Source of the DNA: Mauremys mutica
Taxonomy: Eukaryota > Chordata > Testudines > Geoemydidae
Assembly: GCF_020497125.1 (NCBI RefSeq)
Contig: NC_059082.1
Coordinates: forward strand, 26,744,965 to 26,808,964
Reading direction: 5' to 3'
Length of the DNA stretch: 64,000 nt
Shown: piece after piece, positions 33,931 to 45,511 of the stretch
Layout of the letters: every line of letters starts with the position of its first letter
Position numbering within the stretch: the first letter of the stretch is position 1
Notes under the pieces: model-generated
Databases searched by the model: none
What the model saw: the letters and a program-made list of their open reading frames with translations, nothing else
Told to the model about the DNA's origin: nothing
Made by a program: the position numbers and the translations under genes

Positions 33931-34664
33931 TGCTAAGAGGCACTCTGCCCCGAGTTCTTCCTCATGTCCCTTTTCCAGTGTCCCTCCCCTGAACCCTCCA
34001 ATACCTTTCCCCTGCCCTACTACTCATTCGCATTTATTTCCCTCCCCTCAATGCAGCCCCAAACCTTTCGTCCCTATTCTCCTCACAGTTCTTCCCTTGC
34101 CCCAGCAAGCATTCACGTCTCTCTCTCTATAATATTTTTACATAGATATTGGTTACATTCACCCAAAATAAAAACAAAACCTTCCCAGAGACAGATTTTT
34201 ACAATACACCTCCCAAACTTTCCCAGATTTCCGCAGAAAAGTGGGACTTGAACTGATATTGCCTGGGTCATGCTCAAAGCAGAAGCACCAGAATGCTGGG
34301 GGCCAAGGCCCTCTCACTTTTAGGCAGATTCTATCACCCTGGCTCAAAGGACTGTTCCGTAACCCCTCTGAGCTGCCCAGTTAGTATGAAACTTTGAAGG
34401 CCAAGAGTTCTGTTAACTCTTCTGTCCTCAGAGTACTCTATTAGGAGCATTTAGAAGAGGAAGCAGGTCTTAACCTAAATTTAGAGATGTTCCCTGCTGG
34501 TGCTGGGCAGTTGTGCATGCGCGCATGCACACACACACATGGGAATTTTATGATTCTCCCTTCCTTACTAGATGTGGTGGGCACATTTCTAGGCTGGCAT
34601 GAAACAGACACTCCCTGTGGGCAATGGATTGTTGTGCAAACTACTAGCAGGATTCCAATATGCT

Positions 34665-34780
34665 AATGCTCCCCCTTGCTCTGGCTGGCTTGCTGTATAC
34701 ATTCCTGGCAAGTCGGCAGTCAGCAAATGCTCCTTTGCTCTGGCTGGCTTGCCATGAATACACCCTGGCCAGGCAGAGCA
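34665..34780. repeat. Tandem duplication, about 60-bp unit
   Basis: AATGCTCC..TTGCTCTGGCTGGCTTGC occurs at 34665 and again at 34726. Both copies continue into ATAC(A)..CCTGG..AGGCAG-type sequence. Confidence 0.75.
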
Positions 34781-35141
34781 TTTTGTAGGGAACTGTTGGG
34801 AGAAGTAAGGGGGCCGAAACACTCCAGTCCCGCAGCACCATGGAATAGGAGAGAAACAGGGTAGCTCAAAGCATGAGAGGTCTGGCCCCCAGTAATTCAA
34901 GCACTGCAAAAAAGAGTATATTACCAAAAGCAGTGTTTAAAAGAGTAGCTGTTTCAAAATAAGGTAACTATGGGGAAGATTTATCTTCCCACTACATTTT
35001 ATTCTTTTTAAGATCACACTGAGTTTTCTGAAAAATAAGGCAACACTCTTATACTATCCTTAATAAGTGATAAAGCCATACTGCTTCAAAAATTGTGCTC
35101 TGTGATACTGTTAGTACAACGGTTCTGAACATTAAGCTCAC

Positions 35142-35325
35142 CCCTTTAATGCAAACTTGTGTGTGTCTGTTGCAATCTGTGAAGTTTGGCTTGGGATCAG
35201 ATGCTGGACAGAGAGCAGTGAAACCATTACACATTCCTTCTCTTGCGCAGTCAGAATCATTCCGACACTTATCAGTACTGAGTTTGAATCTACATTGTGC
35301 AGTACAGCAGGGGCCTTGACTGGGG
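35142..35325 (-). CDS. ADAM10: ADAM10 exon 12 (disintegrin C-terminal part)
   Basis: Acceptor CCTTTGTAG, donor GTGAGC on the minus strand. It reads (S)[18 protein letters not shown], then [40 protein letters not shown] and IKG. NFT is an N-glycosylation sequon. The CCTAQC and [13 protein letters not shown] blocks are characteristic of ADAM10. Just before the donor the sequence ATTAAAGGG|GTGAGC leaves a complete Gly codon, and exon 13 begins directly with Gln. The frame stays open past the donor, so read-through would add VSLMFRT before other residues and a stop. Confidence 0.97.
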
Positions 35326-35753
35326 CTACAAAGGAAAAAAACAGAAAATATGTATTCAGAAAAATGCAGATTTTTTTTCTGGTGTTTCTAATGTACCCCG
35401 AATAGCAATATTGTTCAAATCTTCTAAATTTAACATTTATTGATTAAAGGAAATAGAATAAAGCAGAACTTGCTAAGAAATATGCATATTTAACTGGAAT
35501 ACCACTTAAAACTACAACTGCGTGCAAAAATATTGTCAGTTTTGTTATTTCCAATTTGTGCCAACAAAATTTAAACTTAAAAATGTTTTTTTTTTGTGGG
35601 TAACACACGTTTGGTATTCTGCATCCAGTAGTCTTCTTGGTCTCAACTTTAATGATTAAATTATGAAAATCAACACCATTTACATTGCTTACACTAGAAA
35701 AATTAATTTTGCATGCATGTTTACATCTGAACACCTTCATAAAAGTCAAGTAT

Positions 35754-35873
35754 CCGGGGGTAGCCGTGTTAGTCTGTATCCACAAAAACAAGAAGTCTGG
35801 TGGCACCTTAAGATTAACAGATTTATTTGGGCATAAGCTTTTGTGGGTAAAAACCCTCACTTCTTCAGATGCA
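35754..35873 (-). mobile_element. Penelope-like element tail with hammerhead-like fold
   Basis: Plus strand reads CCGGGGGTAGCCGTGTTAGT then CTGTATCCACAAAAACA, GGTGGCACCTTAAGATTAAC and ACTTCTTCAGATGC, a repeat found in many copies in turtles and other vertebrates. On the minus strand CTGAAGA is followed by a GTGAGGG-TTTT-TACCCAC stem-loop and AAAAGC, close to the hammerhead core (CUGANGA..stem II..GAAA). TTCATAAAAGT lies on both sides (35736-35746 and 35887-35897), a likely target duplication. Assignment to Penelope-like elements comes from the known hammerheads of that group and is an inference. Confidence 0.6.
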
Positions 35874-36436
35874 ATTTCATAAAAAGTTCATAAAAGTGAA
35901 ATTTTAGGTTCAGATAACATTGCTGAAGTTAAACTCACTACCCGGAGGAAGTTTAAAATTAAAGATGAAGTCCTTCTTTCACACTGAGGAGTGAACCCCA
36001 AAACAGTAAAGAATCTGATACATCATACCCTTCATCACTAACACAATGCAATAGTTTAACAATTTACTAGACAGAAGTGTTGAACATCTGTCAAAATAGC
36101 CTCATCCAAAATTATGCTTCTGAGCCTGGATACTTTAAGATGAATTGTACAGCTTTCATAAAAGTTTAAATAGGTAATCTAAAAACAGTAAATTTACCAA
36201 AGTTACAGAACATTACTGAAACAATGAACTTATATAATTTCAGTTTACTTTTAGCATTTTCCCTCATTTTTGAAAACTAATCTAGGCTAGGCAATTTCAT
36301 TTTTTGGTTCTCTCGCTTCAGGGACACATTCACATCCTCCACATAAAATATTCTTTGAGATTTTAAATGGGTAAAAGTTGCACATTTTTATTTGTACTGG
36401 GTTTTATATGCGTATTGTCAAGTAGTTTAGGCCTTT

Positions 36437-36660
36437 TTTAATATAAATATATATATATATATATAAATATATAAATATATATATACACACACACACACAT
36501 ATACACATACATACACACACACCCTTTTCAATATTTTATATAGACACACACACGTGTATGTGTCTATATAAAATATTGAAAAGGGTGTGTGTGTATATAT
36601 ATATATATACACACACATATACATACACACACACACATATATATATATAAAGTAAAGTTT
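36437..36660. repeat. (AT)n/(AC)n microsatellite cluster containing a palindrome
   Basis: Alternating AT and AC/GT runs. Inside, 36511-36553 and 36554-36596 are inverted copies of 43 bp with one mismatch, carrying the non-repetitive core ACCCTTTTCAATATTTTATA. A direct third copy of the core, ACACCCTTTTCAATATTTT, lies in unique sequence at 36682-36700. Confidence 0.95.
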
Positions 36661-37396
36661 ATATATTCACTAGAAGTATCTACACCCTTTTCAATATTTT
36701 TGGTCACTTTCATATTGTGCCATATGTGTTGCATTGCCTAGAAACAAGGTAACACAGATAAGTTTGATATGTAAAACCCAAGTGCCAGAAAAATCTATTT
36801 GATATCAAATTGTATCCTTGAGTCACCTTCCTTCTAGGAAATGTATCACATATGGCACTCTATGAAAATGACAAATTTTGAATAAATGTGGTAGATATTT
36901 AGTCATCCACAACAGGCAGGTAGATGTCTTATAGTGCATTTTAACAAAGCAAAAATGTCTTCTTGGAAATACCAGTCTCTACCTGAAAGTTCTCTTATAA
37001 ATATGGACTTTTCAGCGTATCTTGACATTTGTAATTATTTGCAGCAAGTGGTCCAAGGAAGTCTACTGCTGTAAACAGGGTTTGCTTGGGCTCATTAATG
37101 TCACATTGCTATCTTAGGCATGCAAGTTGTATTGATGAACACGATACTATAGCCATTTTTGCTGTCATGTAGGCTTCACGAGTTGAATCATCTTCTAGTG
37201 CCAATTCTTGATTTTTTGATCAATGCCACTTCAACAGAAGTTCAACACTGGTGTCTGGCAAGCCATTAAAGTTTAATGTATTCATAGACACTCTGGCAGC
37301 AGTGAGGATGAAAAAAGATATCACATGCAATGGGGTTAGAGAACAAAGCAGCCTTGTATAGCTGTGAGCCAAGAAAAGCTCATGCTGCTCTTAAAT

Positions 37397-37625
37397 TAGG
37401 TCTTGTCTACAGGAACATTTATTGCATTGCAAACAGGGGTATAAATCTACCCTGCAGTAAGTGTCTGTGTGGACCCTGCTCCCTCATGCTAAAAATTCTG
37501 AAATGCACTTCAATCTACCCCATTTTGAAACTGGGAAGATAAAAGTGTCCGGCAGCAGAGTCCACACAGTTAGTGCACAGCAGGCTAGTGTAGAACAGAT
37601 TTACACTCCAGCTTGCCAGACACAA
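37397..37625. mobile_element. Degenerate foldback MITE
   Basis: Left half GTATAAATCTACCCTGCAGT and GTGTCTGTGTGGACCCTGCT pairs imperfectly with the right half AGAGTCCACACAGTTAGTGC and GAACAGATTTACACTCC. The left end contains TCTTGTCTACA. Diverged, boundaries approximate. Confidence 0.5.
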
Positions 37626-38790
37626 TCCCTTAAACAGCCTTCTAGATTTGTCAAGATTCTGATCTGCTTGCATTCTTTATTCTCTCCCCAACAGTAACAG
37701 TCAGAAAGGGAAAAAAGGGTAGGGATCCAACTGATTCTCCTGCTCTCCTCCCGCAAATCTCTGATATTACTTAACATTAAGAGTAACAGACCAAGGGATT
37801 AATTACAGTTTATACAGCCTTTCTTATCTCAAGACCACCGGAGAACTTTGACCAGGGTACATATATGTACTGAAATCATCTAATGACAATACAGTCACCT
37901 AAAGAATGGCCTCAGTCCAGGTACTAGCGGGCAGATGTTCATAACATACAATTCTTAACATCTGACAAAAACTAAACATTCCATGGCAGTTTTAGTAAAG
38001 GAGTCAATAATTGAATTAATAGTAAGACTAAATTTATCAGCAGAATTTGTCCTAACCATATCTGGTTTAATCCACGTTAACAAAGCTGTATGGAAAAGTA
38101 TGTCCTGACACTGCATATTTGCACCTTCCACTAGCTAAAGAGAGACCTTCAGTCTTAAGAGCTGTCAACCTGACCCTTTTCAGAAGCAAAAGATAGACTG
38201 AATGTCCCTGCTCAATTTTTCTGCAAAACATCCAAGATAGATCAGATAAGCAAGTAAAGGGACTTATAACTTTTGATTTCTTTTAAGATCATGTCTACAA
38301 ACGAATGCGTTACCTTGCAGGATATAACTACTGTGATAAATATGATTTTGCCCTCAGTAGGGACAAGGACAGTAATGTTTAAGTGTGTTAGCTGGTTGAA
38401 TTTAGCTCAAGGGATAACTACAACCAACCGACATTTTAAAACACAACTTGTCCCTATCTATCCTGGGCCCTAAGATGTACTTAATGTAGTTAGCTAGAAA
38501 GAGTTTTAAGTGATGCATTTTTCCTAAAGACTAAGAATAAGGTAGTCTCATAGTTGCTGACTAAGAAAAGTTACTATTAGTGCTGAGTTAAAAAAATAAC
38601 ATAATATAGTTAGTGAAATTCCCATTAACTGTTACTAGTAAAATTAGGGACATTCTAACAATATAAGCGAGATTAGACTTCAAGTGTCAAACAGTACACC
38701 TTATAGAAGATATTTCTAAAATAAAGCTTGCTAGCCTATCCATAAGTCTGAATAATTCAATAAGCATAATATAACTGGAATATACAATAC

Positions 38791-38941
38791 CTGCAAAGTT
38801 TGTCTTGTTTTAACTTGCATTTCTTATCTTCTGGTTGATTTGCATCATAACAGCATTCATCTTTACACTGGTCACTGTATCCACAATCACATTGCTCTCC
38901 CTCTTCTACCATTCCATTACCACAGATGGGCTGGCCAGACT
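38791..38941 (-). CDS. ADAM10: ADAM10 exon 11 (disintegrin N-terminal part)
   Basis: Acceptor TTTTTCAG, donor GTATTG on the minus strand. It reads (V/G)[18 protein letters not shown], then [20 protein letters not shown] and [12 protein letters not shown]. The [15 protein letters not shown] block is the canonical start of an ADAM disintegrin domain with its calcium-binding loop. Cysteine spacing is unchanged from mammals; substitutions such as EEGEQ and QDKL lie between cysteines. The donor GTATTG is weaker than its neighbours. Confidence 0.97.
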
Positions 38942-39282
38942 CTGAAAAATGTCAGTATATTTTTGTAACACTACAGAATATAAAAGACATGATGGTAACT
39001 TGTAGTTAAATCATCATATGACATAGTTAAGCATGATTGGCAATGTCTACTCAGGATGCGATTAGTATTGGAAGTGTAGGTGTGTTGCAGATTCGGATTT
39101 TATAGGGAAACTTGAACAGTACTCTTCAGCATCCAGTTTATTGATTTCTACTACATATTTTGTTCTCATTTTGTATTCAGAACTTCCACTAATAACAATG
39201 GGAACTTCTTGTGCAAAAGAAAAAGTTAGATCAGAGCTCAGTTAACTCTTTAGCATTTTATAAGGATGACAAAAATACATAC
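38942..39282. other. ADAM10: ADAM10 intron 10
   Basis: Short intron (341 bp), GT-AG on the minus strand; nothing else seen. Confidence 0.85.
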
Positions 39283-39466
39283 CAACAAAACAATTATTTC
39301 TTTTTTTCTCAAGAACTTGGCTGATATTTCGAACGCTACAGATGGAGAACTTATTGTTGTTAAGTTTGTCCCCAGATGTAGCTCTTGCATACATGATATA
39401 ATTGCCATTTTCTTTCTGCCCCAAGTTTTTGGACTCCCCTGGAGTGCATTCCGTTCCAGAATCATG
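39283..39466 (-). CDS. ADAM10: ADAM10 exon 10 (end of metalloprotease domain)
   Basis: Acceptor CTGTTTTGCAG, donor GTATGT on the minus strand. It starts [20 protein letters not shown], then [20 protein letters not shown] and [21 protein letters not shown]. The first His is the third zinc ligand of HExxHxxGxxH, whose first part ends exon 9. NYIMYA supplies the Met-turn methionine of metzincins. NIS is a possible glycosylation sequon. The open frame begins upstream of the exon by chance. Confidence 0.98.
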
Positions 39467-41692
39467 CTGCAAAACAGAACATTGTAAACTATTTCAAGCA
39501 GATCAGTTTCTATCAGTTAATTTGCTATCTTTCTACCTATGTGTATAACAGACTTGTGTGGGATAATAGGGTGAGAGAAAAAAGCTCATAAAAAATTGTT
39601 CCCGTTTTAAAAAGTATACCCACTTGCCTATTTCAAAAAGTGAAGAATATCAGAAGCACAGGATGAAATGGAAAATCCACATCTCCAGCTTAAATGTTAA
39701 TGGTGGTTTATCAATCTCTGTGTGTGCTGGTTACAGCAACACAACACACATGCTCCTTTCTTTTACTGCTTTTACATTATATCCCAAAGGTTTTGGAGCA
39801 CTGACAAAAGTTAACTTCTGTGAGAGCAACCATGTCATGTTTACACTAGAGAACTTGACTGTCCAATTGAAATGGTTAAATAAAATTGGCTTAAGCACAA
39901 ATGGTTTGATGTGTCCATGCTTAGCCACATTGACTGGTATAAAGAATCACAGCAGTTTTACACACTAGCAGTGTTTTAGACTATTTCAGTTACACTGCCC
40001 TCTGGGTACCTGTCCACAGTTCCTGGTATCTCCCAAAAGCAGAGGATTCTGAGATTTCTGAATACTACCAAGTGCTCTGTAGGACACTAATGGGAGGACC
40101 AGTGGAAACATTTCAGATAGTTCACATTCACACTGTAGGGAAAACGTGGACTTAAATACGATATGATTTGTGGGGGAAGTCCATCTCTATCCACACTATG
40201 GAGAACTGATAATTTATAACACCATCTGGTAACATACATGAAATACTTTATATCAGGGGTCGGCAAGCTCTCCGAAGTGGTGTGCTGAGTCTTCATTTAT
40301 TCAGTCTAATTTAAGGTTTTGCGTGCCAGTATTACATTTTAATGTTTTTAGAAAGTGTCTTTCTATAAGTCTATAATATATAACTAAACTATTGTTGTAT
40401 GTAAAGTAAATAAGATTTTTAAAATGTTTAAGAAGCTTCATTTTAAAATTAAAATGCAGAGACCCCCCAGACCGGTGGCCAGGACCTGGGCAGTGAGAGT
40501 GCCACTGAAAATCAGCTCACGTGCCACCTTCGACACGCGTGCCATAGGTTGCCTACCCCTGCTTTATAATATAGAAGTTTCAAAGATTATGATAAATATT
40601 TTTTCAAAGCTTTTGCCATTTGACAAAGAGTAAGAAACCGCTTAATACCAATACTGTACTACCACTTTTGACAACTTATTTTCCCAGAATATGACCCAAC
40701 CTTTCCAACTTAAGTTTATAAAATGTGCACTTTTAAACTGGTATTACTACAAAAAGTAGCAAATTTCCTGACAAGTATATCTGCTAACTATCCAAGATCA
40801 AATATGAGTTTCACAGGCAAGTTCAAAAATGATATTTCAATTGGTCCAAAAAGATTTTCACTCTATGACAGATTTCCTACTTCTTCAATCAATGCATGCT
40901 GTTAACATTTTGGATTCTTGTTCCTGCCAATATGGTAGAAATTAGCTTAATAGTTAAATTTCTAGTTTTCTAAAATGTAAAACTTTAAAAGTGACACGTA
41001 AAAGAGGAAACATTCTCCATTTTTCATAACCACCACTCACAAATAAAAAGAGAAACAAATAAAACCTTAAATTTTTCAGCCTGTCACAGACAAAAGCCTC
41101 AAAATAAATTAAAAATCTTTAAGGTATAAAAAAAAGGAACAGGGTACAAAGGAAAGCCAGTTTTATCCCCATTGTTGAGTGAGAGGACATAACCAAAGTT
41201 TTGCCTCATGAGCTGGGACCCTTGCCCTCACTCTGCATAAAATAAGACTAGTATTTACTTCTCTCCATAACACAGATGCACACGTACACACTTTGGAAGA
41301 GATATGAGTAAGCTTTGCCCTTCAAGGGAAGTGGGAAGACTTTAGGAGAGAATAACCCACACTTTTTACAGAAGAGTAGTTATGAATAAGTGCAGTATAA
41401 GATAGGCTAAGCCAGTAATTGCTGTAAGCAGCTAAATGAGAAATTAAGAATATTCAAAAAAAGTCCTGTTGCACCAAGTTCTTCCTTTTGTAAAACATTC
41501 ATAAAGATCTTAACACATATTGCGTATCTGCAAAGTCCTTGCTTTTCTTCTGTACGCATACATAGATGAATTTTTTTTATTAGCATACACATAACAGTAA
41601 AAGGTTTAAGTTACAAAATGTTTTCATCATTAACAAGTTTTATGCCTCTCAAAATATTGAAAATTTGTAATGGAGCAACACTTAATACTTAC
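39467..41692. other. ADAM10: ADAM10 intron 9
   Basis: 2.2 kb intron with a hAT element at 40254-40561. No additional exon seen; frames near 39624-39968 show no known protein. Confidence 0.75.
40254..40561. mobile_element. hAT element (CAGGGGTCGGCAA ends)
   Basis: Left end CAGGGGTCGGCAAGCTCTCC and right end GGTTGCCTACCCCTG are inverted with a few changes. Flanks CTTTATAT (40246-40253) and CTTTATAA (40562-40569) form an 8-bp duplication with one change. The interior includes GTGTGCTGAG, TTGCGTGCCAG and ACGCGTGCCATAGG phrases of a common amniote hAT. No gene. Confidence 0.9.
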
Positions 41693-41856
41693 AGGAGAAC
41701 CAAAGTTATGTCCAACCTCATGAGCAAAAGTGATGTGAGAAACCTTAGGAGGGACGTGAGAGCCATAGTTCTGAACAGTGATGATTCCAGTATTTAAGGA
41801 CTTCTTTTTACCATCAGAATAGAGTTTGCTCTTTTCACATATTCCGCCAGAGCTCC
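41693..41856 (-). CDS. ADAM10: ADAM10 exon 9 (catalytic zinc site, first part)
   Basis: Acceptor TAAATGCAG, donor GTAAGT on the minus strand. It reads (G)[19 protein letters not shown], then [20 protein letters not shown] and [25 protein letters not shown] ends the exon, giving the catalytic Glu and the first two zinc-binding His residues; the third His opens exon 10. Apart from conservative positions this exon is identical in outline to the mammalian one, as expected for the active site. The upstream Met of the surrounding open frame is intronic. Confidence 0.98.
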
Positions 41857-42994
41857 CTGCATTTAGAACAAGAGTTAAACAGCTCAAAATTAAAACATTT
41901 TGAAAGAAAAGAGGTGAGTTGTATTTTTTGTTCTGTATCTTAGTTGAAACTCACTCGAACAATATTACAATACTGAAAGTGTGTAGAGTGCCACATCAAA
42001 TTTTTTTTTAATCTAAATCCCATTTGGTTCTCCTTTTCAAGTAAAGAATATACTATTTCTGAATACAAAAAAAAATTCTTTCCGGTATCAAGGAAAAAGG
42101 CTAACATTCACAATGTTCAGTTGCATATACTTCAAACCTGCTTTTAAATAGTATCTTCCATTTTCCCCCAAAGTACTTGTAAAAGACCTAAGATTAGCCA
42201 CATATCCTAGTGAGAAGGAGTGACTCATTTCTTCACAGTACAATTTAAAACCGAAATGTGGTTTTGATAGGTGGTTAATGATATGTGTGTTTAAAGGTCA
42301 ACAATCAAGGAAGTTACACCCAGTGTTTGAAAACGCAGTCCTGAGACTGTTATTTTGCTGTAAAAACATTTTCAGAATCTAGAACATATGCTTTCTATAC
42401 AAGTTTTGTCTTGCTAAAGTCAAGTTGCAGTTCAGCAAAATAAGTCATATGAGAATAAGTACTTCCAGGAATAGTCTCACAGGGGAAGGTTAATAAAGAT
42501 TCATACTTCAGCACCTATAAGTCAGTGAGTAAAAAGTCCAAAGTGGAACATTACTACATACTCTATATTCACCCACATATTTCAACGCAGCAAGTCCTAA
42601 AGGACAATTCATCTTTCTTTCATACTACAAAATATGATCAGATTCCTAAAATCCTCCTTAAATAGACTAACATTCCTTAGCTGCACATCCAACACCCGTT
42701 AGTCATCCAGACTCTATGTAATACACCCCTTGATTAAGAATTCCTGTACAGATGCGAGATTAAAACGTGAATGCTAACTATCTAATAGATGCACATGCAT
42801 TAAGAGTGAAATTCACCAATTAAGTATGTTTTATGCAGGTAAAGTTCTTGTGAGTGGTCCTTGCAAAAATCTACATTCTATCAGCCCTAGCCCACTATCC
42901 CACCATGCTTCCCCAGCCAATGGACCAAAACAGACCCTCTGTGCCACATACATGGAGCATTAGGGCCATCAGGGCATGTATTGAATCTTCCTCA

Positions 42995-44085
42995 GGACAG
43001 TCACCAACACTGGTCTGACTGATTGATGGACTGGTGATCCCTCGACTCGAGGATGATCTCTACCATGGATTTACATATAGGTCCTGAGATGACTCTGGAG
43101 TCTGATCCTGGAACCGCAAATCCGCCCTGAGTAGGTACATACATTTTGTGACAGGATCATGGCATTCTGGGAGAAAGTTATTTCTTTTTCCTTCCTCCTC
43201 TCTCTTTTCAGCTTTGAGGACAAGGTGCTTCTCCTCAAAACAGGCCACTTCCTGATGGAGGATATGGCGTCATTGGGGTCGGTTGGTGGCTTGCTCTTCC
43301 CAGCTTATGATGTCCACATCAGTTTTCTTTAAATACGCTTTCAGTGTGTCTTTGATCTCAGACCATGGATGAGTGAGAGTTAAGGACTTGTTTTGGGAGG
43401 CGAGAGTCTGACATCCGCAAACAATGTCCAACCCAGCTAAGTTGGTGCATGAGAATCATTGTTTCAATGCTGGTGACATTGGCTTCAGCAAGGATGCTGG
43501 CATTAGTGTGGCCATCTTGCCATTTGATGTGAAGGACCTTCCGGAGGCATCGATGGTGATACCTCTCCAAACTCTTGGGATGCTGTTGATAGGTCACCCA
43601 GGTTTCGCATCCAGGGAGGAGTGCTGGAACAACAATCGTCTTATAGACCTGGATCTTGGTGTCCTGCCATAGGTCATGCTCTCTGAAAATGCATCAGAGA
43701 AATTTCCCAAAGGAAGCACTTGCGCACTGGATTCTGTGCTGGATCTCACTGTCGATTTTTGCATTTTGAGAAAGTTGGCTACTGAGGTAGCAAAAGTCCT
43801 CAACTGTCTCCAGAGTCTGACACTCAGTGGTGATTTGTTCTGGGTCATGTGCAAGGCCTGAAGCATGCTAATAGAGCATTTTAGGCTTCTCAATATTGAG
43901 TGAGAGTCCTAGGTTTCGGTAAGCTTGTGAAAGAAAATCCAGTATGTACTGAAGGTCATTCTCGGTGTGTACGAGGATGACACAATCATCAGCATACTGA
44001 AGATCAGTAATAGACGCCCTGAAGACATTAGACTTTGAGCAGAGACAAAGATTAAAGATCTGCCCATCCAGTCAATTCCATTGGG
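42995..44085 (-). mobile_element. Non-LTR retrotransposon fragment (RT C-terminal half)
   Basis: On the minus strand from 44085 I read DGQIFNLCLCSKSNVFRASI, then TDLQYADDCVILVHTENDL with the YADD catalytic box of reverse transcriptase, then SQAYRNLGLSLNIEKPKML. After a degraded middle, PKSLERYHHRCLRKVLHIKW, ASILAEANVTSIETMIL and HQLSWVGHCLRMSDSRLPKQ follow, the C-terminal block of RTE/jockey-like endonuclease-reverse transcriptases. The end reads HQEVACFEEKHLVLKAEKRE and a degenerate finger-like tail. Stops and frameshifts separate the pieces, so it is inactive. The clade is not settled by eye. Confidence 0.8.
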
Positions 44086-44252
44086 GGAGATGATCTTGAT
44101 TGGGTAGAGATCAACACTGGTCTATACAGAAGTGATATACAGATCCCTCTGTGTTGCAGGGGGGCTCTCTGCACCCTAGTACAAGGCCAATTCATCTGCA
44201 CAACCTAGTCAGAAGATCTAAGTGGTAGGGACGACAGACATGAATTGCCCTA

Positions 44253-44735
44253 CCGATCAGACCAGAGATCCGTTTAGTTCAATATCCTGTTTCTGTCAGT
44301 GGTCCTTACAAGATGCTTCAGAGGAAGGTGCAAGAACTCCACTATAAGAACTCCCCCACATTAGATCTCATCCTAATATAATAGCTAGATTTTATCTGAA
44401 GGCCTGAAGCATGAGAGGGTTTAATATCCCTTCCAAAATGTGTAAGCTTTGATTATAATACTGGACATTCTTGTTATCCACATAAATGTCCAATCTTTTT
44501 TTTTTAAATCTTGGTGAACAGTTGTTCTTTGCCTCAATGACTTCCTATGGCAATGAGATCTACAGTCTAATTACTCATTATGTGAAAAAGTATTTCCTTC
44601 CTAATTTATCAGCTTTTAAATTCACTGAATGCTCGTTCCTTGTTCTTGTGTTATGAGACAAAGAGCAGAAACTCCCGATCTACCTTCTCTGTGACATTTG
44701 TTTTTTTATGGACTTCTATCCCTGCCTATGTGTCT
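44253..44735 (+). repeat. CR1-like interspersed repeat
   Basis: GATCAGACCAGAGATCCGTT..AGTTCAATATCCTGT..CAGTGG..AAGATGCTTCAGAGGAAG at the left, and GGCAATGAGATCTACAGTCT..GTGAAAAAGTATTTCCTTCC..GTTCTTGTGTTATGAGA at the right, are the known halves of an abundant reptile CR1-like 3' region. No coding part is left. Confidence 0.65.
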
Positions 44736-45511
44736 GCATGACATTACTGAAAATGATCACACAACACTGTCATCAGCAGGACGGGACACAACAGTGAAAG
44801 AATAGAAAAGTCATGTCGCTGGGGGAAAATGTGTCCAATACTTAAGACACAAGTAGGTATTGAGAGTATCACCTAGGTATTGGATAGCTTTAAATGAATT
44901 TACTTCAATTTGATCACAACCCTCAACATTTGTATTAGTTTTCAGCTGGTGAGTGGTGATTTTATTGTTTACAAAACTCAAGGATGTAGTCTGTTAGTCG
45001 CTTTTATAAATATGTAGACTATAAAATAATTTACATTAGATTTATTTTCAGACAAAAATACCACTGAAACCTGTGGTGAGAAACTGGGCTAAAATTGGTC
45101 AGGAAATTTTTGAATGATCAAAAATAGTAACTTGCAGTTATAAAAAAGAGCTGTTTATTTTGTTATCATTAGGCGCAGAGAAAGTCTGATAGAATAGAGT
45201 AGAACTTTCTGTTTCAAGTCCTGTCCCATATGGACTTTGGCCCCCAGTTCCTTAAATGAATAACTGCTCTTGATATGAGCCCAAAAACAGCTGTGTGAAT
45301 TGATGGAGTTAAATCTCCTTTACTTGAATTACCCAGAGAGTAGGCAGGGATGTCTAATGTCTCTTCTACTTTTTGGACTGGCCACAGAGCCTTTTGCTCA
45401 AAGGACAATGAATCCTTCACAGGAAAGAAACTTGCGGGACCACATCAGAAAATAGCATATATAGATGTAACATTTTTATCTAAATCAAATATTCTCTAAA
45501 ACTATTCGCTA

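Larger units (their letters stand above)
30926..35141. other. ADAM10: ADAM10 intron 12
   Basis: 4.2 kb intron. It holds a MIR-type core at 31849-31995, C/T-rich stretches at 32800-33050 and 33960-34130, a degenerate tandem array at 33474-33930 and a short tandem duplication at 34665-34780. The C/T-rich stretches resemble each other loosely (CATTTATT/CATTTATCC..CCCTC..ATTC), suggesting an older duplication or two copies of an unnamed repeat. No exon is hidden here. Confidence 0.65.
35326..38790. other. ADAM10: ADAM10 intron 11
   Basis: 3.5 kb intron with a Penelope-like remnant (35754-35873), a microsatellite cluster with a palindrome (36437-36660) and a foldback MITE (37397-37625). The rest is AT-rich with nothing recognised. 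Confidence 0.75.

Noticed and set aside
36427..36636. 69-codon frame rich in Tyr, Val and Cys
   Set aside because: Translation of the AT/AC microsatellite cluster.
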